A program made the translations under genes and the position numbers. From Gilliamella bombicola (lineage in GTDB: Bacteria; Pseudomonadota; Gammaproteobacteria; Enterobacterales; Orbaceae): DNA of 64,000 nt. The stretch's first letter is position 1. Each line of letters opens with the position of its first letter. The DNA lies in assembly GCF_900094945.1 (NCBI RefSeq), contig NZ_FMAQ01000002.1, positions 309,231-373,230 of the forward strand, written 5' to 3'. The notes beneath the pieces are model-generated. The model was not told the origin of the DNA. It made no database searches and worked only from the letters and a program-made list of their open reading frames with translations. Positions 1 to 9,906 of the stretch are shown here, one piece after another.

Positions 1-1923
1 CCGGAATTAAGTTAATGGTTTGTTTGCAACGTTCTTTAGGCGGTAACGCATAGCCTGAACATGCTAAAAATACACCTGTACCCGCAGTTTTAATGCCCAT
101 TTCACGACTACAATTAGGGCATTTAATTTCAGGCGTTAACACTAATGGATTTAGTTGCATACCACCTTTATCAGGCGCTTGTTCGGCAACCTCAAGATGC
201 TGACTAAAATCATTGAAAAACTGGTCAAGTACTTCGCGCCATTCTTGTTTTTTATGGGCAATTTCATCCAATGCATGTTCCATACGTGCGGTAAAATCAT
301 AACTCATCAGATCATTAAAGTTTTCGCTGAGTCTATCAGTAACAATTTCACCAATTTTTTCTGCATAAAAGCGACGATTTTCCAAACGCACATAGCCGCG
401 ATCTTGAATTGTCGAAATAATGGTTGCATAAGTCGATGGGCGACCAATTTCACGTTTTTCAAGCTCTTTAACCAGTGATGCTTCGTTATACCTAGCAGGC
501 GGTTTGGTAAAGTGTTGATTTGGATTTAAGCTGATTAAATCGAGTTTGTCGTTAACTGATAACGGCGGTAATATTTTATCTTCATTGCTTTTGGCTAGTT
601 GCGGTTGTACTTTAGTCCAACCATCAAAGCGCAATGTACGACCTTTTGCTTTTAAGGTAAAATCGCCAGATTGGACTGTAATGGTAGTTGAGTTATATTC
701 AGCCGATGTCATTTGACATGCCACAAATTGTCGCCAAATTAATTGATATAATTTACAAGCATCAGCATCAATATCACTAATTTTTTCGGCAAGAATGGTG
801 ACATCAGATGGACGGATAGCCTCATGTGCCTCTTGAGAATTCTTTTTGCTGCTATATACATTGGCTGACGTTGGTAGATATTTATCACCAAAATTCTTAC
901 CAATATAATCGCGTACCATTGTCAATGCATCCTGACTTAAATTGGTTGAGTCAGTACGCATATAAGTAATGTAACCAGCTTCGTACAATCGCTGCGCTAA
1001 TGTCATCGTTTTTTTAACACCAAAGCCTAAACGCGTGCTAGCGGCTTGTTGCAAAGTCGAAGTAATAAACGGTGCAGTAGGATTACTTTTGGTTGGTTTT
1101 TGCTCAATGTTTGTTACATGATATTGGTTTTTATTAAGCTCAGCTAAGGCTATATCAATCGCAACTTTATCTTTTGGTTCGAACGCTTTGTTTTTGTAAT
1201 TGGTGACCTGTAATGTTAATTGTTCTTTTTGAGCAGTCGTTAAATCAGCATAAAGATCCCAATACTCTTCAGGAATAAAAGCATGGATTTCGCGCTCACG
1301 TTCAACCACTAAACGCACCGCAACAGACTGAACACGACCTGCTGATAATCCACGTGCAACCTTTTTCCAAAGTAGCGGTGATAACATAAAGCCCACAACC
1401 CGATCCATAAATCGGCGTGCTTGTTGAGCATTGACTCGATCCATATCAAGCATTGATGGTTCATTAAAAGCGTTTTTAATTGCTGTTTTGGTGATTTCGT
1501 TAAAAACAACACGACGGTATTTACTCTCATCGCCACCAATAACATCTTTAAGATGCCAAGCTATTGCCTCTCCTTCTCTATCCAAGTCGGTTGCGAGATA
1601 GATCATATCAGCGTCTTTAGCCAATTTTTTAAGTTCAGAAACCACCCTTTCTTTGCCCGGTAAAATTTCGTAATGTGCTTTCCAACCGTTATATGGATCA
1701 ACACTCATACGATCAACTAAGGCTTGTTTTTCAGAACGTTTAACTTTTTTCTCTACTTTGTTTTTTGTATCTTTTGTGTTTTTTTCAGCTCGTTGGCTGC
1801 TACCACTCACGGGCAGATCACGAATATGACCGACACTTGATTTAACCACGAAATCTTTGCCAAGATATTTATTAATCGTTTTTGCTTTGGCTGGTGATTC
1901 CACAATAACAAGGGATTTTCCCA
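1..1923 (-). CDS. topA: DNA topoisomerase I (3' end cut off by the window edge)
   Basis: Type IA topoisomerase that relaxes negatively supercoiled DNA by breaking and passing one strand. Only the first 641 codons are inside the window; the gene runs on past base 1, so the full length is not visible. The protein starts [20 protein letters not shown], the Toprim start typical of TopA. The catalytic tyrosine motif ITYMRTDST is encoded near 944-969. The part nearest the window edge encodes a CPNC...C-type cysteine cluster, the start of the C-terminal zinc fingers of E. coli TopA. A low-complexity lysine-rich stretch lies around 1730-1800 inside the Toprim region, as an insertion between conserved blocks. 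matP lies 30 bp upstream on the same strand. Identification is secure; only the end is missing. Confidence 0.97.
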
Positions 1924-1953
1924 TAATAAAACCTTTTTATTCTGTTGTTTATA

Positions 1954-2418
1954 TTATTTACTATCAAGCTTCACATCAAGAAGCGATAGTAAATCATCTT
2001 TAATTGTCGATACTTTTGTTGCATATTGATCTTTCTGCTCGGCATCTTCAATTAATTGTGTAATAGTTTGCGATAATGTACATCCACGACGTTTGGCTAA
2101 ATTTGCTAATCGTTGCCAAACTAAAAATTCTAAATCAATGGACTTTTTTCGTGTATTTTGTTGTTCTGCATTAAAATGCCGTTTTCGTCTTGCCCGAATA
2201 GTTTGCTTCATTCGATTATCTAAGTCGGGATTTAAATGTGCCTTTATCCAATCAACAACTTTCGTTGGATTATGTTCTAATAATAGTAACTCATTGACAG
2301 CATGCTCTGCAGCGCTTTTTTCAATATAGCGAGTAATTAATTCGCCTTCTTTATGTCTTTTTACTAAATAGTGCCACTTCCAACCACATTCAAGGTTTTC
2401 TAGTTGTTGATATTTCAT
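1954..2418 (-). CDS. matP: Macrodomain Ter protein MatP
   Basis: MatP binds matS sites in the replication terminus region and organises the Ter macrodomain, linking it to the division site. The 154-residue product begins [20 protein letters not shown] and carries the near-invariant block [17 protein letters not shown] followed by [10 protein letters not shown], the start of the ribbon-helix-helix DNA-binding part. The length equals E. coli MatP (150). An in-frame ATG lies 60 bp further upstream at 2478, but the family start is the one at 2418, which has a clear AAGGTGAG ribosome site. It is upstream of topA in the same direction. I saw no matS-like GTGAC(R)N(Y)GTCAC site in the window, though a full scan was not possible. 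Confidence 0.95.
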   Translation of the reverse strand: MKYQQLENLECGWKWHYLVKRHKEGELITRYIEKSAAEHAVNELLLLEHNPTKVVDWIKAHLNPDLDNRMKQTIRARRKRHFNAEQQNTRKKSIDLEFLVWQRLANLAKRRGCTLSQTITQLIEDAEQKDQYATKVSTIKDDLLSLLDVKLDSK

Positions 2419-2496
2419 CGGCTCACCTTGTGACGCTGTAACTAAATAACTTATTTGTAGCATAACCTTGGCACACAATAAAGAAAATTATTACAT

Positions 2497-2526
2497 TTGA
2501 CAAATTTTTTATAAATCTGCTATCGT
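2497..2526 (+). promoter_or_regulatory. Probable sigma-70 promoter of the amidohydrolase gene
   Basis: TTGACA at 2497-2502 and TATCGT at 2521-2526 are 18 bp apart, about 40 bp before the amidohydrolase start codon. A ribosome site TAAGGAA at 2552-2558 follows. This is a pattern match only. Confidence 0.5.
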
Positions 2527-2567
2527 TCAGTTTTCATTTTTCTCTCTATGTTAAGGAATCACAAATA

Positions 2568-4250
2568 ATGGCTAAGGCTGATGTTATTTACATTAATGGT
2601 TATATTTACACTGCCGACAAACAAGACACCATTTGTCAGGCAATTGCTGTTGCAAACGGCTATATTATTGCAACGGGGACTACACAGCAAATAAATAATA
2701 GTCAATATGTCGATAATCATACAACTGTTTACGACTTACAAGGCAAAACCATGATGCCAGGTATTATTGATTCGCATTTGCATACTTTTTGGGGAGGTAT
2801 GCAATTATCGTCGTGTAATTTGAATTATCAAAGCTTAACTATTGATGATACGTTAGCTATTATACAACAATATTTAGATAAAGATTCTATCAGTGATAAT
2901 ACTCATTGGTTACAAGTTCGTGGCTGGCTAAGGCAAGAGGTTTTACCCATTGGCACAGATATTACACGCTTTGATCTCGATAGACTTAATACAAAACGAC
3001 CTGTTATTTTGTTTTCAAATGACTGCCATACTTTAGTTGCCAATAGCATTGCTTTAGAGAAATTTGGTTTAGATAGAAACACCCCTGAACCAACCGATGG
3101 AAAGATTGGACGTACTGATGACGGTGAATTAAATGGTATATTAGAAGATGCCCCTGCCATGCGTGCGTTTGACAGTATATCTAAACTCACCGATGAACAA
3201 GCCGTAAACATTGCTAAATTATCGCAAGCAGAACTTAATAAACAAGGTGTTACGGCAGTTATGGATGCTCGAATTACTGAAACCCAAGCCGATGCATTTT
3301 TAAAACTACAGCAACAAAACCAACTATCTATTCGCTTATTTGGCGCGCGCGAGTTACCACCAGATGATGTATCATCAATAGAAGAAATTCCAACTTTACT
3401 GAGCAAAGTTAAACAGTTCGCCGCACGTTACGATGACAAAAACTGGCAACCTAAGCCGGGTATTAAAATATCGCATACTAAATTATTTGTAGATGGCGTA
3501 ATGCAGGCACCTTTAATGACCGCACGCTTGCTTAAACCGTACAATTTAGCCGACGAAAAAGATCGTTACGGTGATCTTTATTATTCCATTGAAATGTTAG
3601 ATGCGTTAATACTTGAATCTGCAAAAGCTGGTTTTCATCCGCATATGCATACAGTTGGTGAAGGGGCTATTGAAGTTGTACTTGATGCCATTGAAAAAAT
3701 GCGTAAAGCATTACCTGATGCCGATATTCGCCCAAGCACTGCGCATAATGAATTAAGTGCAGCACATCAATTTGCAAGGTATAAACAATTGAATGCTTGT
3801 GTGGTCTTTTCATTTCAATGGGCAGGATGCAGTTCGGCAATGGTTGAGCAATATCAAACCCTATTTGGTCCAGAACGCTATAGCGGTTTAGAAGCACATG
3901 GGCAATATATTGATGCAGGTGTAACATGCGCTTTTGGTAGCGATTGGCCAATTGATCCATTAAATGAATGGTACGATTTCCAAATTGCAATGACTAGACA
4001 AATCGATGCCGAGCATCCTCGGTTAAACAGTGATCGTAATCTAACCGCTATTGAAGTATTACGTAGTGCTACTATTAATGCTGCCTATGTACTAAAACAA
4101 GATGAATACATTGGGTCAATTGAAAAAGGTAAATTTGCTGATTTGATTATTTTAGATCGCAATCCATTTACCATCCCAGTAACGAATATGCAAAATGTCA
4201 AGGTACTAACAACGATTGTCGGCGGTCAAATAGTTTATCAGCAAGCATAG
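2568..4250 (+). CDS. Amidohydrolase family protein (YtcJ-like, amidohydrolase 3)
   Basis: A 560-residue cytoplasmic metal-dependent hydrolase of the amidohydrolase-3 / YtcJ group; no signal peptide. The first metal site is the HLH in GIIDSHLHTFWGG (about residue 70). Further metal ligands are likely the lysine/histidine region HTKLFVDGV (about 300), HMHTVGEG (about 365), and the aspartate in FGSDWPID (about 465). The C-terminal ADLIILDRNPF is the usual end of the small beta domain. The true substrate cannot be told from the sequence; members act on varied amides, formamides and aryl-substituted compounds. The gene stands alone between the matP-topA unit (divergent) and the fructose-type PTS (convergent), with its own promoter and a shared terminator. 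Confidence 0.85.
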   Translation: MAKADVIYINGYIYTADKQDTICQAIAVANGYIIATGTTQQINNSQYVDNHTTVYDLQGKTMMPGIIDSHLHTFWGGMQLSSCNLNYQSLTIDDTLAIIQQYLDKDSISDNTHWLQVRGWLRQEVLPIGTDITRFDLDRLNTKRPVILFSNDCHTLVANSIALEKFGLDRNTPEPTDGKIGRTDDGELNGILEDAPAMRAFDSISKLTDEQAVNIAKLSQAELNKQGVTAVMDARITETQADAFLKLQQQNQLSIRLFGARELPPDDVSSIEEIPTLLSKVKQFAARYDDKNWQPKPGIKISHTKLFVDGVMQAPLMTARLLKPYNLADEKDRYGDLYYSIEMLDALILESAKAGFHPHMHTVGEGAIEVVLDAIEKMRKALPDADIRPSTAHNELSAAHQFARYKQLNACVVFSFQWAGCSSAMVEQYQTLFGPERYSGLEAHGQYIDAGVTCAFGSDWPIDPLNEWYDFQIAMTRQIDAEHPRLNSDRNLTAIEVLRSATINAAYVLKQDEYIGSIEKGKFADLIILDRNPFTIPVTNMQNVKVLTTIVGGQIVYQQA

Positions 4251-4278
4251 TTTAAACTTCAATTATTTATTAATGCAT

Positions 4279-4306
4279 TGCTACACCAATCACGATTGGT
4301 GTAGCA
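4279..4306. terminator. Bidirectional terminator-like hairpin between convergent genes
   Basis: A perfect 13-bp inverted repeat (TGCTACACCAATC / GATTGGTGTAGCA) with a 2-base centre lies between the ends of the amidohydrolase and PTS EIIBC genes. It has no strong T run on either side, so it may work weakly or as an mRNA 3'-end stabiliser. Confidence 0.6.
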
Positions 4307-4324
4307 TGAGTCATTATTCAGCCT

Positions 4325-5713
4325 CTAGTCAACTTCAGCTACTGCCTCAGTTTCTACTGCTGTTGGTTTAGTTAAATGTAAAATAGCAGCAATAATTAAT
4401 GCACCAATAAACATATCAATTACATACCACGCGGCTGCTTTAGTCACCCCACCTAATGCAACTAACCCGCCAAATGCTACCAATGATTCAATACCATTAA
4501 TCATACCTAGCATACCTGCGATGGCTGTGCCTATTACAATAGCAATAATAACGCGCTTCGGATCTTTAGCCGCAAAAGGAATCGCACCTTCGGTAATACC
4601 CGCTAATGACAAAAAGAAAGCGGTAATGCCAAACTCTTTCTCTTCTTTGGTGTATTTTGAACGTGACACAATCAATGATGATACTGCTAATCCTAATGGC
4701 GGAATAGCACAGCACATACGAAATACGCCATTTGGACCATAAACTCCCTCAGCCATTGCAGCTAAGGTAAATGCAGTTGCGGCTTTACTACATGGTCCCC
4801 CCATATCTAGCGCGGCTAATATGCCAATACCAATACCTAAGAATGCGGCATTGACTTCAGACATACCTTTTAACGTTGCAACCATGGCTTTAACAAACCA
4901 ATCAAGCGGATAAGATAGCCCATAAATGTAAAGTGGTGCCATCACAAGTATAGTTACAGTTGGAATAATCATCACAGGCATAACCGAAGCTATCACTGGA
5001 TGAACTTTAACTGTTTTGAACCATTTAACAAAATAACCAATTAAAATACCAAAAATCATTGCACCAATAAATCCAGTACTGACTTGGTTAGAACCAATTG
5101 GATTATTTACCACATAGCCCATAATAAATGCAGGTGCTAAAGCAGCATTACCACCAATGGAATAAGCCATATAAGCAGCGAGCACAGGCACCATCATGGC
5201 AAAGCCATATAAGGCAACTTGTTTTAAATCAACAAAGAATTGATTACTTGGTAAAATAGTATCGTTTGTTACGTCACCTGTCATTAACACAATTGAAAAA
5301 AGTATTCCAGATGCGATAATAACGGGCAAAAACTTACTAATACCCGTATTTAATGCTCTAAATATCTCTTTACCGATACTATCTTTAACCACTTTAGTCG
5401 ACATAGTTTCTGCATTATTAAAAATATTAACAGTATTTTTAACCGCTTCACCAGTACTCACTTTTATGACATTTTTATAAGGCTCAAGCCTATCGGCGTT
5501 TTCAATTGAAATATCAGTCGCTAATAAAATTACATCGGCACTTTTAAGATCTTGTTCGGTTAATGAATTTTCAATACCTGCGGCACCTTGTGTTTCAACC
5601 TTATAATCCCATCCTCGCTTTTTTGCTTCATTTTCAATTTTTTGCTTAGCAATATAAGTATGCGCCATACCAGCTGTACATGCACAAATCGCAACAATCT
5701 TTTTTTTACTCAT
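4325..5713 (-). CDS. PTS fructose-family EIIBC component
   Basis: A 462-residue membrane permease that imports and phosphorylates a sugar of the fructose-mannitol class. Domain order is EIIB (about residues 1-100) then EIIC (about 115-450, 8-10 membrane segments). The EIIB active site is Cys12 in CTAGMAHTY, the family P-loop. The EIIC part shows the GGPCSKAATAF and GAIPFAAKDP signatures of fructose permeases. The start overlaps the end of the EIIA gene by 8 bp, so the two are translationally coupled. The substrate is probably fructose or a related ketose or polyol; the sequence cannot separate these. No 1-phosphofructokinase or regulator gene is next to it. Confidence 0.9.
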   Translation of the reverse strand: MSKKKIVAICACTAGMAHTYIAKQKIENEAKKRGWDYKVETQGAAGIENSLTEQDLKSADVILLATDISIENADRLEPYKNVIKVSTGEAVKNTVNIFNNAETMSTKVVKDSIGKEIFRALNTGISKFLPVIIASGILFSIVLMTGDVTNDTILPSNQFFVDLKQVALYGFAMMVPVLAAYMAYSIGGNAALAPAFIMGYVVNNPIGSNQVSTGFIGAMIFGILIGYFVKWFKTVKVHPVIASVMPVMIIPTVTILVMAPLYIYGLSYPLDWFVKAMVATLKGMSEVNAAFLGIGIGILAALDMGGPCSKAATAFTLAAMAEGVYGPNGVFRMCCAIPPLGLAVSSLIVSRSKYTKEEKEFGITAFFLSLAGITEGAIPFAAKDPKRVIIAIVIGTAIAGMLGMINGIESLVAFGGLVALGGVTKAAAWYVIDMFIGALIIAAILHLTKPTAVETEAVAEVD

Positions 5714-6140
5714 ATAATCCTCTGATTTTATTTGCTACAGATTGAATATCGCTTTTAAGCAAATCTTCGACAAAATCATCATTAGCTAAATTCGATGCTA
5801 ATTTAGCAATAATGGATAAGTGCTCTTTATTGGCGTGTTCTGGCGCGCCAATCATCACGATTAACTTCACTTTATTATCATTATTCCAAATGATGCCATC
5901 GCTATATTTCCCAACAACAATAAATGGAGTTTTAACAGCACTACTTTTTGCATGTGGCAAAGCAATATCAGGTAACACATCGGTTTCCATTTCTTGTTCG
6001 TGCGCCATAACATCGTCAAAAAAGGTTTTAATATTAGTTAAATAAGCTTGGCTAGTTTCAACCATTAAATGAATAACTGATGATTTTTGAGTAACAACAT
6101 CACCGGTTAAATCAACCGGTAAAACAGGAATAGACTGCAT
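5706..6140 (-). CDS. PTS fructose-family EIIA component
   Basis: A 144-residue cytosolic PTS phosphocarrier that passes phosphate from HPr to EIIB. The phosphorylated histidine is His63 in the motif DIALPHAKS, typical of the fructose/mannitol EIIA (PtsN-like) fold. It is the first gene of a two-gene operon with the EIIBC permease, overlapping it by 8 bp. A ribosome site AAAAGGAGC lies just upstream of the ATG at 6140. The separate HPr-like gene at 7995-8258 may be its phosphate donor; that is inference from proximity only. Confidence 0.9.
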   Translation of the reverse strand: MQSIPVLPVDLTGDVVTQKSSVIHLMVETSQAYLTNIKTFFDDVMAHEQEMETDVLPDIALPHAKSSAVKTPFIVVGKYSDGIIWNNDNKVKLIVMIGAPEHANKEHLSIIAKLASNLANDDFVEDLLKSDIQSVANKIRGLYE

Positions 6141-6509
6141 AAATAGCTCCTTTTAAGGATAATAGATTATTCATAATAACTTAATTTCCATTCTACTTGT
6201 ATTGTAGATAAAATATACAATAATTTATTTACACTGACACTTACTTTGTCTAATAAATAATAGATTTGGATCACAAATATGCAAATCGAAGCGTAATCCT
6301 ATAACTTAATAATCTAAATTAAATTGAGCTAAAATAACTCGTAAAGCACTTTAAAGCTTATAATTTGTTTGTTTAAGTACCTTTTTACTAAAAATTAACT
6401 TGCATAATTATCACAATATGGCAGAATTCCCTGCCGCTTTAAGCGGGTAAAAAAGGCAAAACTATACTTAGTAGTTTTTTATTGTTTTTTGGGACAGAGG
6501 AGCAAAGTC
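6141..6509. promoter_or_regulatory. Divergent promoter region between the PTS operon and the APC permease
   Basis: These 369 bases hold no open frame of note. An inverted repeat TTGTAT...ATACAA at 6197-6220 lies about 60 bp before the EIIA gene and could be an operator. A short palindrome CCGCTTTAAGCGG lies near 6434-6446, in front of the permease. Neither is assigned to a known regulator. Confidence 0.3.
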
Positions 6510-7871
6510 ATGTCCGCAATAAAAATGAAACGAGTTTTAACCACACCTGCATTAATTGCATTTGGTTTAGCTTATATGGTTCCTTTGGGGATCTTTACCA
6601 CTTATGGGGAAGTAACTGTTGCCAGTAATGGACACTTACCTATAGCCTATATCATCACCCTTGCCATGATTTTTTTCACTGCATTAAGCTATTGTCGTAT
6701 GGCAAATAAGTTACCTATTGCTGGTTCTGCTTATTCTTATGTACAACGTACCTTTGGTGGAAAAGTTGGATTTTTGGTGGGTTGGGCACAAATCCTTGAT
6801 TACCTATTTTTACCAATATTAAATTATTTGGTACTAGGTATTTACCTTAACGAAGCATTTCCTAGCGTTCCTGCGTATGTATTTGTACTTGGATCATTGA
6901 TTAGTGTTAGTCTCTTAAATTATCTGGGTATTAAGTTGATTAATTCGGTGAATTTCACCTTAATTATTGTTCAGATGATTTTTATTGGGTTATTTATATT
7001 TTTGACTTTATTTAATGTGGATTTAACCCCTGAAGCAATGATAAAACCACTACAAGTCAATACAAGTGATTTTAGTGGTTTAATGTCTGGTGCCGCAATA
7101 TTATGCCTTGCTTTTTTAGGATTTGATGCTATTGCCACCTTAGCAGAAGAGTCTAACGATGCTCAAAAATCGCTACCAAGAGCCATTATCTGGACTGTTC
7201 TTATTGCTGGTTGTATTTTTTTAGTGGTTTCTTATTGTGCTCACTTAGCTTATCCTAAATGGAGCGATTTTATCGATAATAAAGATACTGCAAGTTTAGA
7301 TGTGGTTCGTCAAGTTGGTAATCTCAGCCAATTAGGTAGTAATTTTATGTATAATTTCTTCCAAGCGGCATATTTAACTGGTGTCTTTGCATCGGCTATG
7401 ACCGCACAAACCAGTGTATCACGGATTTTTTATGCAATGGGGCGTGAAGGAGTGCTACCTAAACAGATTTTTTATAAAATTCACCCACGCTTTAGAACAC
7501 CTTATTTATCGATTATCTTTGTTGCTTGCTTTTCATTGCTGTCATTAGTACTAGATCTTAATTTAGTGGTTTCAATGATAAGCTTTGGTGCATTAGTAGC
7601 TTTTACTTTCGTCAATTTATGTGTGATTAAAAGCTATTTAGGGAAAGGAAGCTCAAAAACAGCATCAATGCTATTTAAATATGGATTATTACCTGCAATT
7701 GGCGTGTTACTTTCATTATGGTTATGGACAAGCCTTGATGCGACAGCGATGATTGTTGGTTTAGTCTGGTTAGCGATTGGTTTTCTTTATTTACTTTATC
7801 TTACTAGAGGGTTTACACGAATGTTACCTTCGATTGATCATAAAGAACTAAATTCGATAATCAAAGACTAA
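6510..7871 (+). CDS. APC-family amino acid/polyamine permease, PuuP-like
   Basis: A 453-residue inner-membrane transporter with about 12 membrane segments. It follows E. coli PuuP/PlaP closely in pattern: GSAYSYVQRTFGGKVGFLVGW near residue 75, LDYLFLPILNYL, CLAFLGFDAIATLAEE near 215, SRIFYAMGREGVLP near 320 and INFGALVAFTFVN-like ISFGALVAFTFVN near 375. PuuP and PlaP import putrescine by proton symport, so putrescine or a related amine is the best guess, but no putrescine catabolic gene is nearby. The start chosen is the ATG at 6510, which has an AGAGGA ribosome site 7 bp upstream; an upstream in-frame TTG at 6489 would absorb that site. Confidence 0.85.
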   Translation: MSAIKMKRVLTTPALIAFGLAYMVPLGIFTTYGEVTVASNGHLPIAYIITLAMIFFTALSYCRMANKLPIAGSAYSYVQRTFGGKVGFLVGWAQILDYLFLPILNYLVLGIYLNEAFPSVPAYVFVLGSLISVSLLNYLGIKLINSVNFTLIIVQMIFIGLFIFLTLFNVDLTPEAMIKPLQVNTSDFSGLMSGAAILCLAFLGFDAIATLAEESNDAQKSLPRAIIWTVLIAGCIFLVVSYCAHLAYPKWSDFIDNKDTASLDVVRQVGNLSQLGSNFMYNFFQAAYLTGVFASAMTAQTSVSRIFYAMGREGVLPKQIFYKIHPRFRTPYLSIIFVACFSLLSLVLDLNLVVSMISFGALVAFTFVNLCVIKSYLGKGSSKTASMLFKYGLLPAIGVLLSLWLWTSLDATAMIVGLVWLAIGFLYLLYLTRGFTRMLPSIDHKELNSIIKD

Positions 7872-7930
7872 CGGTCTAATTAAAGAAATACGTCTACTCA
7901 AAGTATAAAATTAACGCCTTTTTATACAAC

Positions 7931-7952
7931 TCCGTCGACCTAAGTCGACGGA
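7931..7952. terminator. Hairpin between convergent permease and HPr genes
   Basis: A perfect 9-bp inverted repeat TCCGTCGAC / GTCGACGGA with a 4-base loop between two convergent genes. There is no T run, so termination strength is uncertain. Confidence 0.45.
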
Positions 7953-7994
7953 ATCAAGTGTTTAAATTGATGATTAGCTAAGCTAATTTAACAA

Positions 7995-8258
7995 TTATTC
8001 ACCAAAACCAGTAGCAAATAACTCACGAATTTCGGCCATTGCTGCTTGTTCATCTTCACCATCACAGATGATTTCAACCGTTGAGCCACCTTTTACGCCT
8101 GCACCAAGTAAACCCATCATGCTTTTTAATTTAATTGCTTTATCATTATAAACAAGCTCAATTGATGATTTATAACGACCAGCTAATTTAACTAGAGTTG
8201 TAACAGGACGTGCATGCAAGCCTGTTGAATTTTTTACTACCATTTGCTCTTTTAACAT
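7995..8258 (-). CDS. HPr-family phosphocarrier protein, Gram-positive-like sequence
   Basis: An 87-residue PTS phosphocarrier. The active histidine lies in STGLHARPVTTLV (about residue 15), and the region of the regulatory serine reads KLKSMMGLLGAGV (about residue 46). The second block resembles Firmicutes HPr (KSIMGVMSLG) more than the enterobacterial PtsH (KSLFKLQTLG). It ends GFGE, also like Gram-positive HPr. It stands alone, with a ribosome site before the ATG at 8258. It could be a dedicated donor for the nearby fructose-type PTS or the general HPr of this organism; ptsI and crr are not in the window. Family assignment is firm, role inferred. Confidence 0.9.
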   Translation of the reverse strand: MLKEQMVVKNSTGLHARPVTTLVKLAGRYKSSIELVYNDKAIKLKSMMGLLGAGVKGGSTVEIICDGEDEQAAMAEIRELFATGFGE

Positions 8259-8420
8259 AATAAAGTCCTTATCTATATCTTAATGTTAATACAATGTTTG
8301 TATTTATATCATAAATTAAACTGTTTTGCTCATTTTTTACTGGAGATTTTTATATTCATTCACATAATTTTATTTTTTATAATTTATTTAAACTATGGCT
8401 ATTTAAATATCATGTAAATT

Positions 8421-9359
8421 TTACACCCAAAAAAAACGTACAACATGAAAGAAAACTGGCGCACTGAAACAGATAGAATCTAGACGATCAAGCACTCCAC
8501 CATGACCACCGATTAGATTTCCCCAATCTTTTATTCCTCTATCACGTTTGATTGCCGACATAACTAAGCCCCCCAAAAAACCTAATAAGGTGAGCATAAG
8601 TGAAATTAATCCAGCTTGCAAAAAACTAAACGGTGTTATCCAAAATAGGCAAGCACCAACAAAACTTGCAGAGAATATGCCACAAAGAAAACCTTCAACC
8701 GTTTTTGATGGCGATAAATTTGGGCTAATTTTGTGTTTGCCGAATAATTTTCCAAACACATATTGCAACACATCTGAAAGTTCAACAACCAAAACTAAAA
8801 AAGCAATCAAAAGAAGGTTACGATCTTGGTAATGGTCGATTGGCAATGTTAATAATGCCGGTACGCAAGAAATGCTATAAACTGTAATCATTAGTCCCCA
8901 CTGCACTTCAGCCGTTCGTTCTAAAAAATTATCGGTTGAGCCAGTTATTGCCGCCAAAATGGCTAATAATAAAAAACCATAAACAGGAATAAAAATACTA
9001 AACAATCCATACCACGACATAGCCACCAAAATAAATTGCAAAGGTAAAGCAATAAAATAAGCAAATATCAATGCATAAAAATCATAACGATTAACTGGCG
9101 TTAAACTTAAAAACTCTCGAAGCGCAATGCCAGATGCCACAAAAAATAGAAAAATTACAGCCAATTTACCTAACAAAAAAGCGATACCAATAATGGCGAC
9201 CATTATCCACCATGCATTAATGCGAGTATTAAGATTATCAATGACGCTATTTGGGCTTTTAAAACGTCGTTTTAATAGTAAGCCAATTATTGATGCAACA
9301 ACCAATAACACACCAATACCAACAAATAACAATAAAGTATCGCGTTGATAATTAGACAT
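8421..9359 (-). CDS. ynbB: CdsA-like phosphatidate cytidylyltransferase (YnbB)
   Basis: A 312-residue integral membrane enzyme of the CDP-diglyceride synthase family, which makes CDP-diacylglycerol from phosphatidate and CTP. The CdsA signature is present near the C terminus: SAIKRDRGIKDWGNLIGGHG followed by GVLDRLDS. A second conserved block, KISPNLSPSKTVEG, lies near residue 205. About eight membrane segments. It is the last gene of a five-gene operon whose other members match E. coli ynbA, ynbC and ynbD, so it is the YnbB orthologue rather than housekeeping CdsA. Together the genes probably make and remodel a non-standard phospholipid or surface lipid; the product is not known. Confidence 0.85.
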   Translation of the reverse strand: MSNYQRDTLLLFVGIGVLLVVASIIGLLLKRRFKSPNSVIDNLNTRINAWWIMVAIIGIAFLLGKLAVIFLFFVASGIALREFLSLTPVNRYDFYALIFAYFIALPLQFILVAMSWYGLFSIFIPVYGFLLLAILAAITGSTDNFLERTAEVQWGLMITVYSISCVPALLTLPIDHYQDRNLLLIAFLVLVVELSDVLQYVFGKLFGKHKISPNLSPSKTVEGFLCGIFSASFVGACLFWITPFSFLQAGLISLMLTLLGFLGGLVMSAIKRDRGIKDWGNLIGGHGGVLDRLDSICFSAPVFFHVVRFFWV

Positions 9360-9422
9360 CCATTTTCTCCTTATTGTATGTTTATCGCTTACTTAAATTT
9401 ATAATTTTTAATGTTGAATCTT

Positions 9423-9905
9423 CTAGTTAAAATAAATAATGCCACTGATTAATGTTCCGATTAACAGCAATATTTGTAAAACAAGCCAGATAACTTGTTT
9501 TTTAAATAGCTTTATTGTCCCCTTTTGACGTTCACGAATTGAGCGTACTGATAGTTGGCGTGATTTGATTAAATTAAATTGTAGTAATGCATCGTCCAAT
9601 TCAATAAGTGTGTTAGGTAACCGATCAACATTAATAACTAAATAATCAAATAGTTTTTTATCGAATTCGACTCGCAAGGCATAATATTTACTTATTAATC
9701 CAAGTAAAAAAGCGACAAGACAACAAATCGTAAACAAAAAAGATCCTATCCACCAACTTGCCATCATCCCAAAACATAATGCAATTATAGTGAGTAATAA
9801 TGACAAAACATTTAATTGTTGACTTATCGCTAGCAAACTACAAAATATCACTAGTGTAGTTTGATTGGCAGCTTTTGTTGATTTTGTATTGTCACAACTT
9901 AACAT
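9423..9905 (-). CDS. Small membrane protein of unknown function in the ynb operon
   Basis: 160 residues, not recognised. It shows two hydrophobic segments near residues 20-75, a soluble middle part (about 80-135, with DDALLQFNLIKSRQLSVRSI and a basic stretch RERQKGTIKLFKK) and a C-terminal membrane helix (about 137-158). The ATG at 9905 follows the ynbD stop codon by one base and uses a GGAAG ribosome site inside the end of ynbD, so translation is coupled. E. coli ynbABCD has no such gene between D and B. It may be an accessory subunit of the phospholipid pathway, but nothing in the sequence shows a catalytic motif. Confidence 0.7.
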   Translation of the reverse strand: MLSCDNTKSTKAANQTTLVIFCSLLAISQQLNVLSLLLTIIALCFGMMASWWIGSFLFTICCLVAFLLGLISKYYALRVEFDKKLFDYLVINVDRLPNTLIELDDALLQFNLIKSRQLSVRSIRERQKGTIKLFKKQVIWLVLQILLLIGTLISGIIYFN

Positions 9906-9906
9906 A

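Noticed and set aside
2405-2430. Longer MatP start at 2478
   Set aside because: The extra 20 residues are not part of the family, and the ATG at 2418 has a clear ribosome site.
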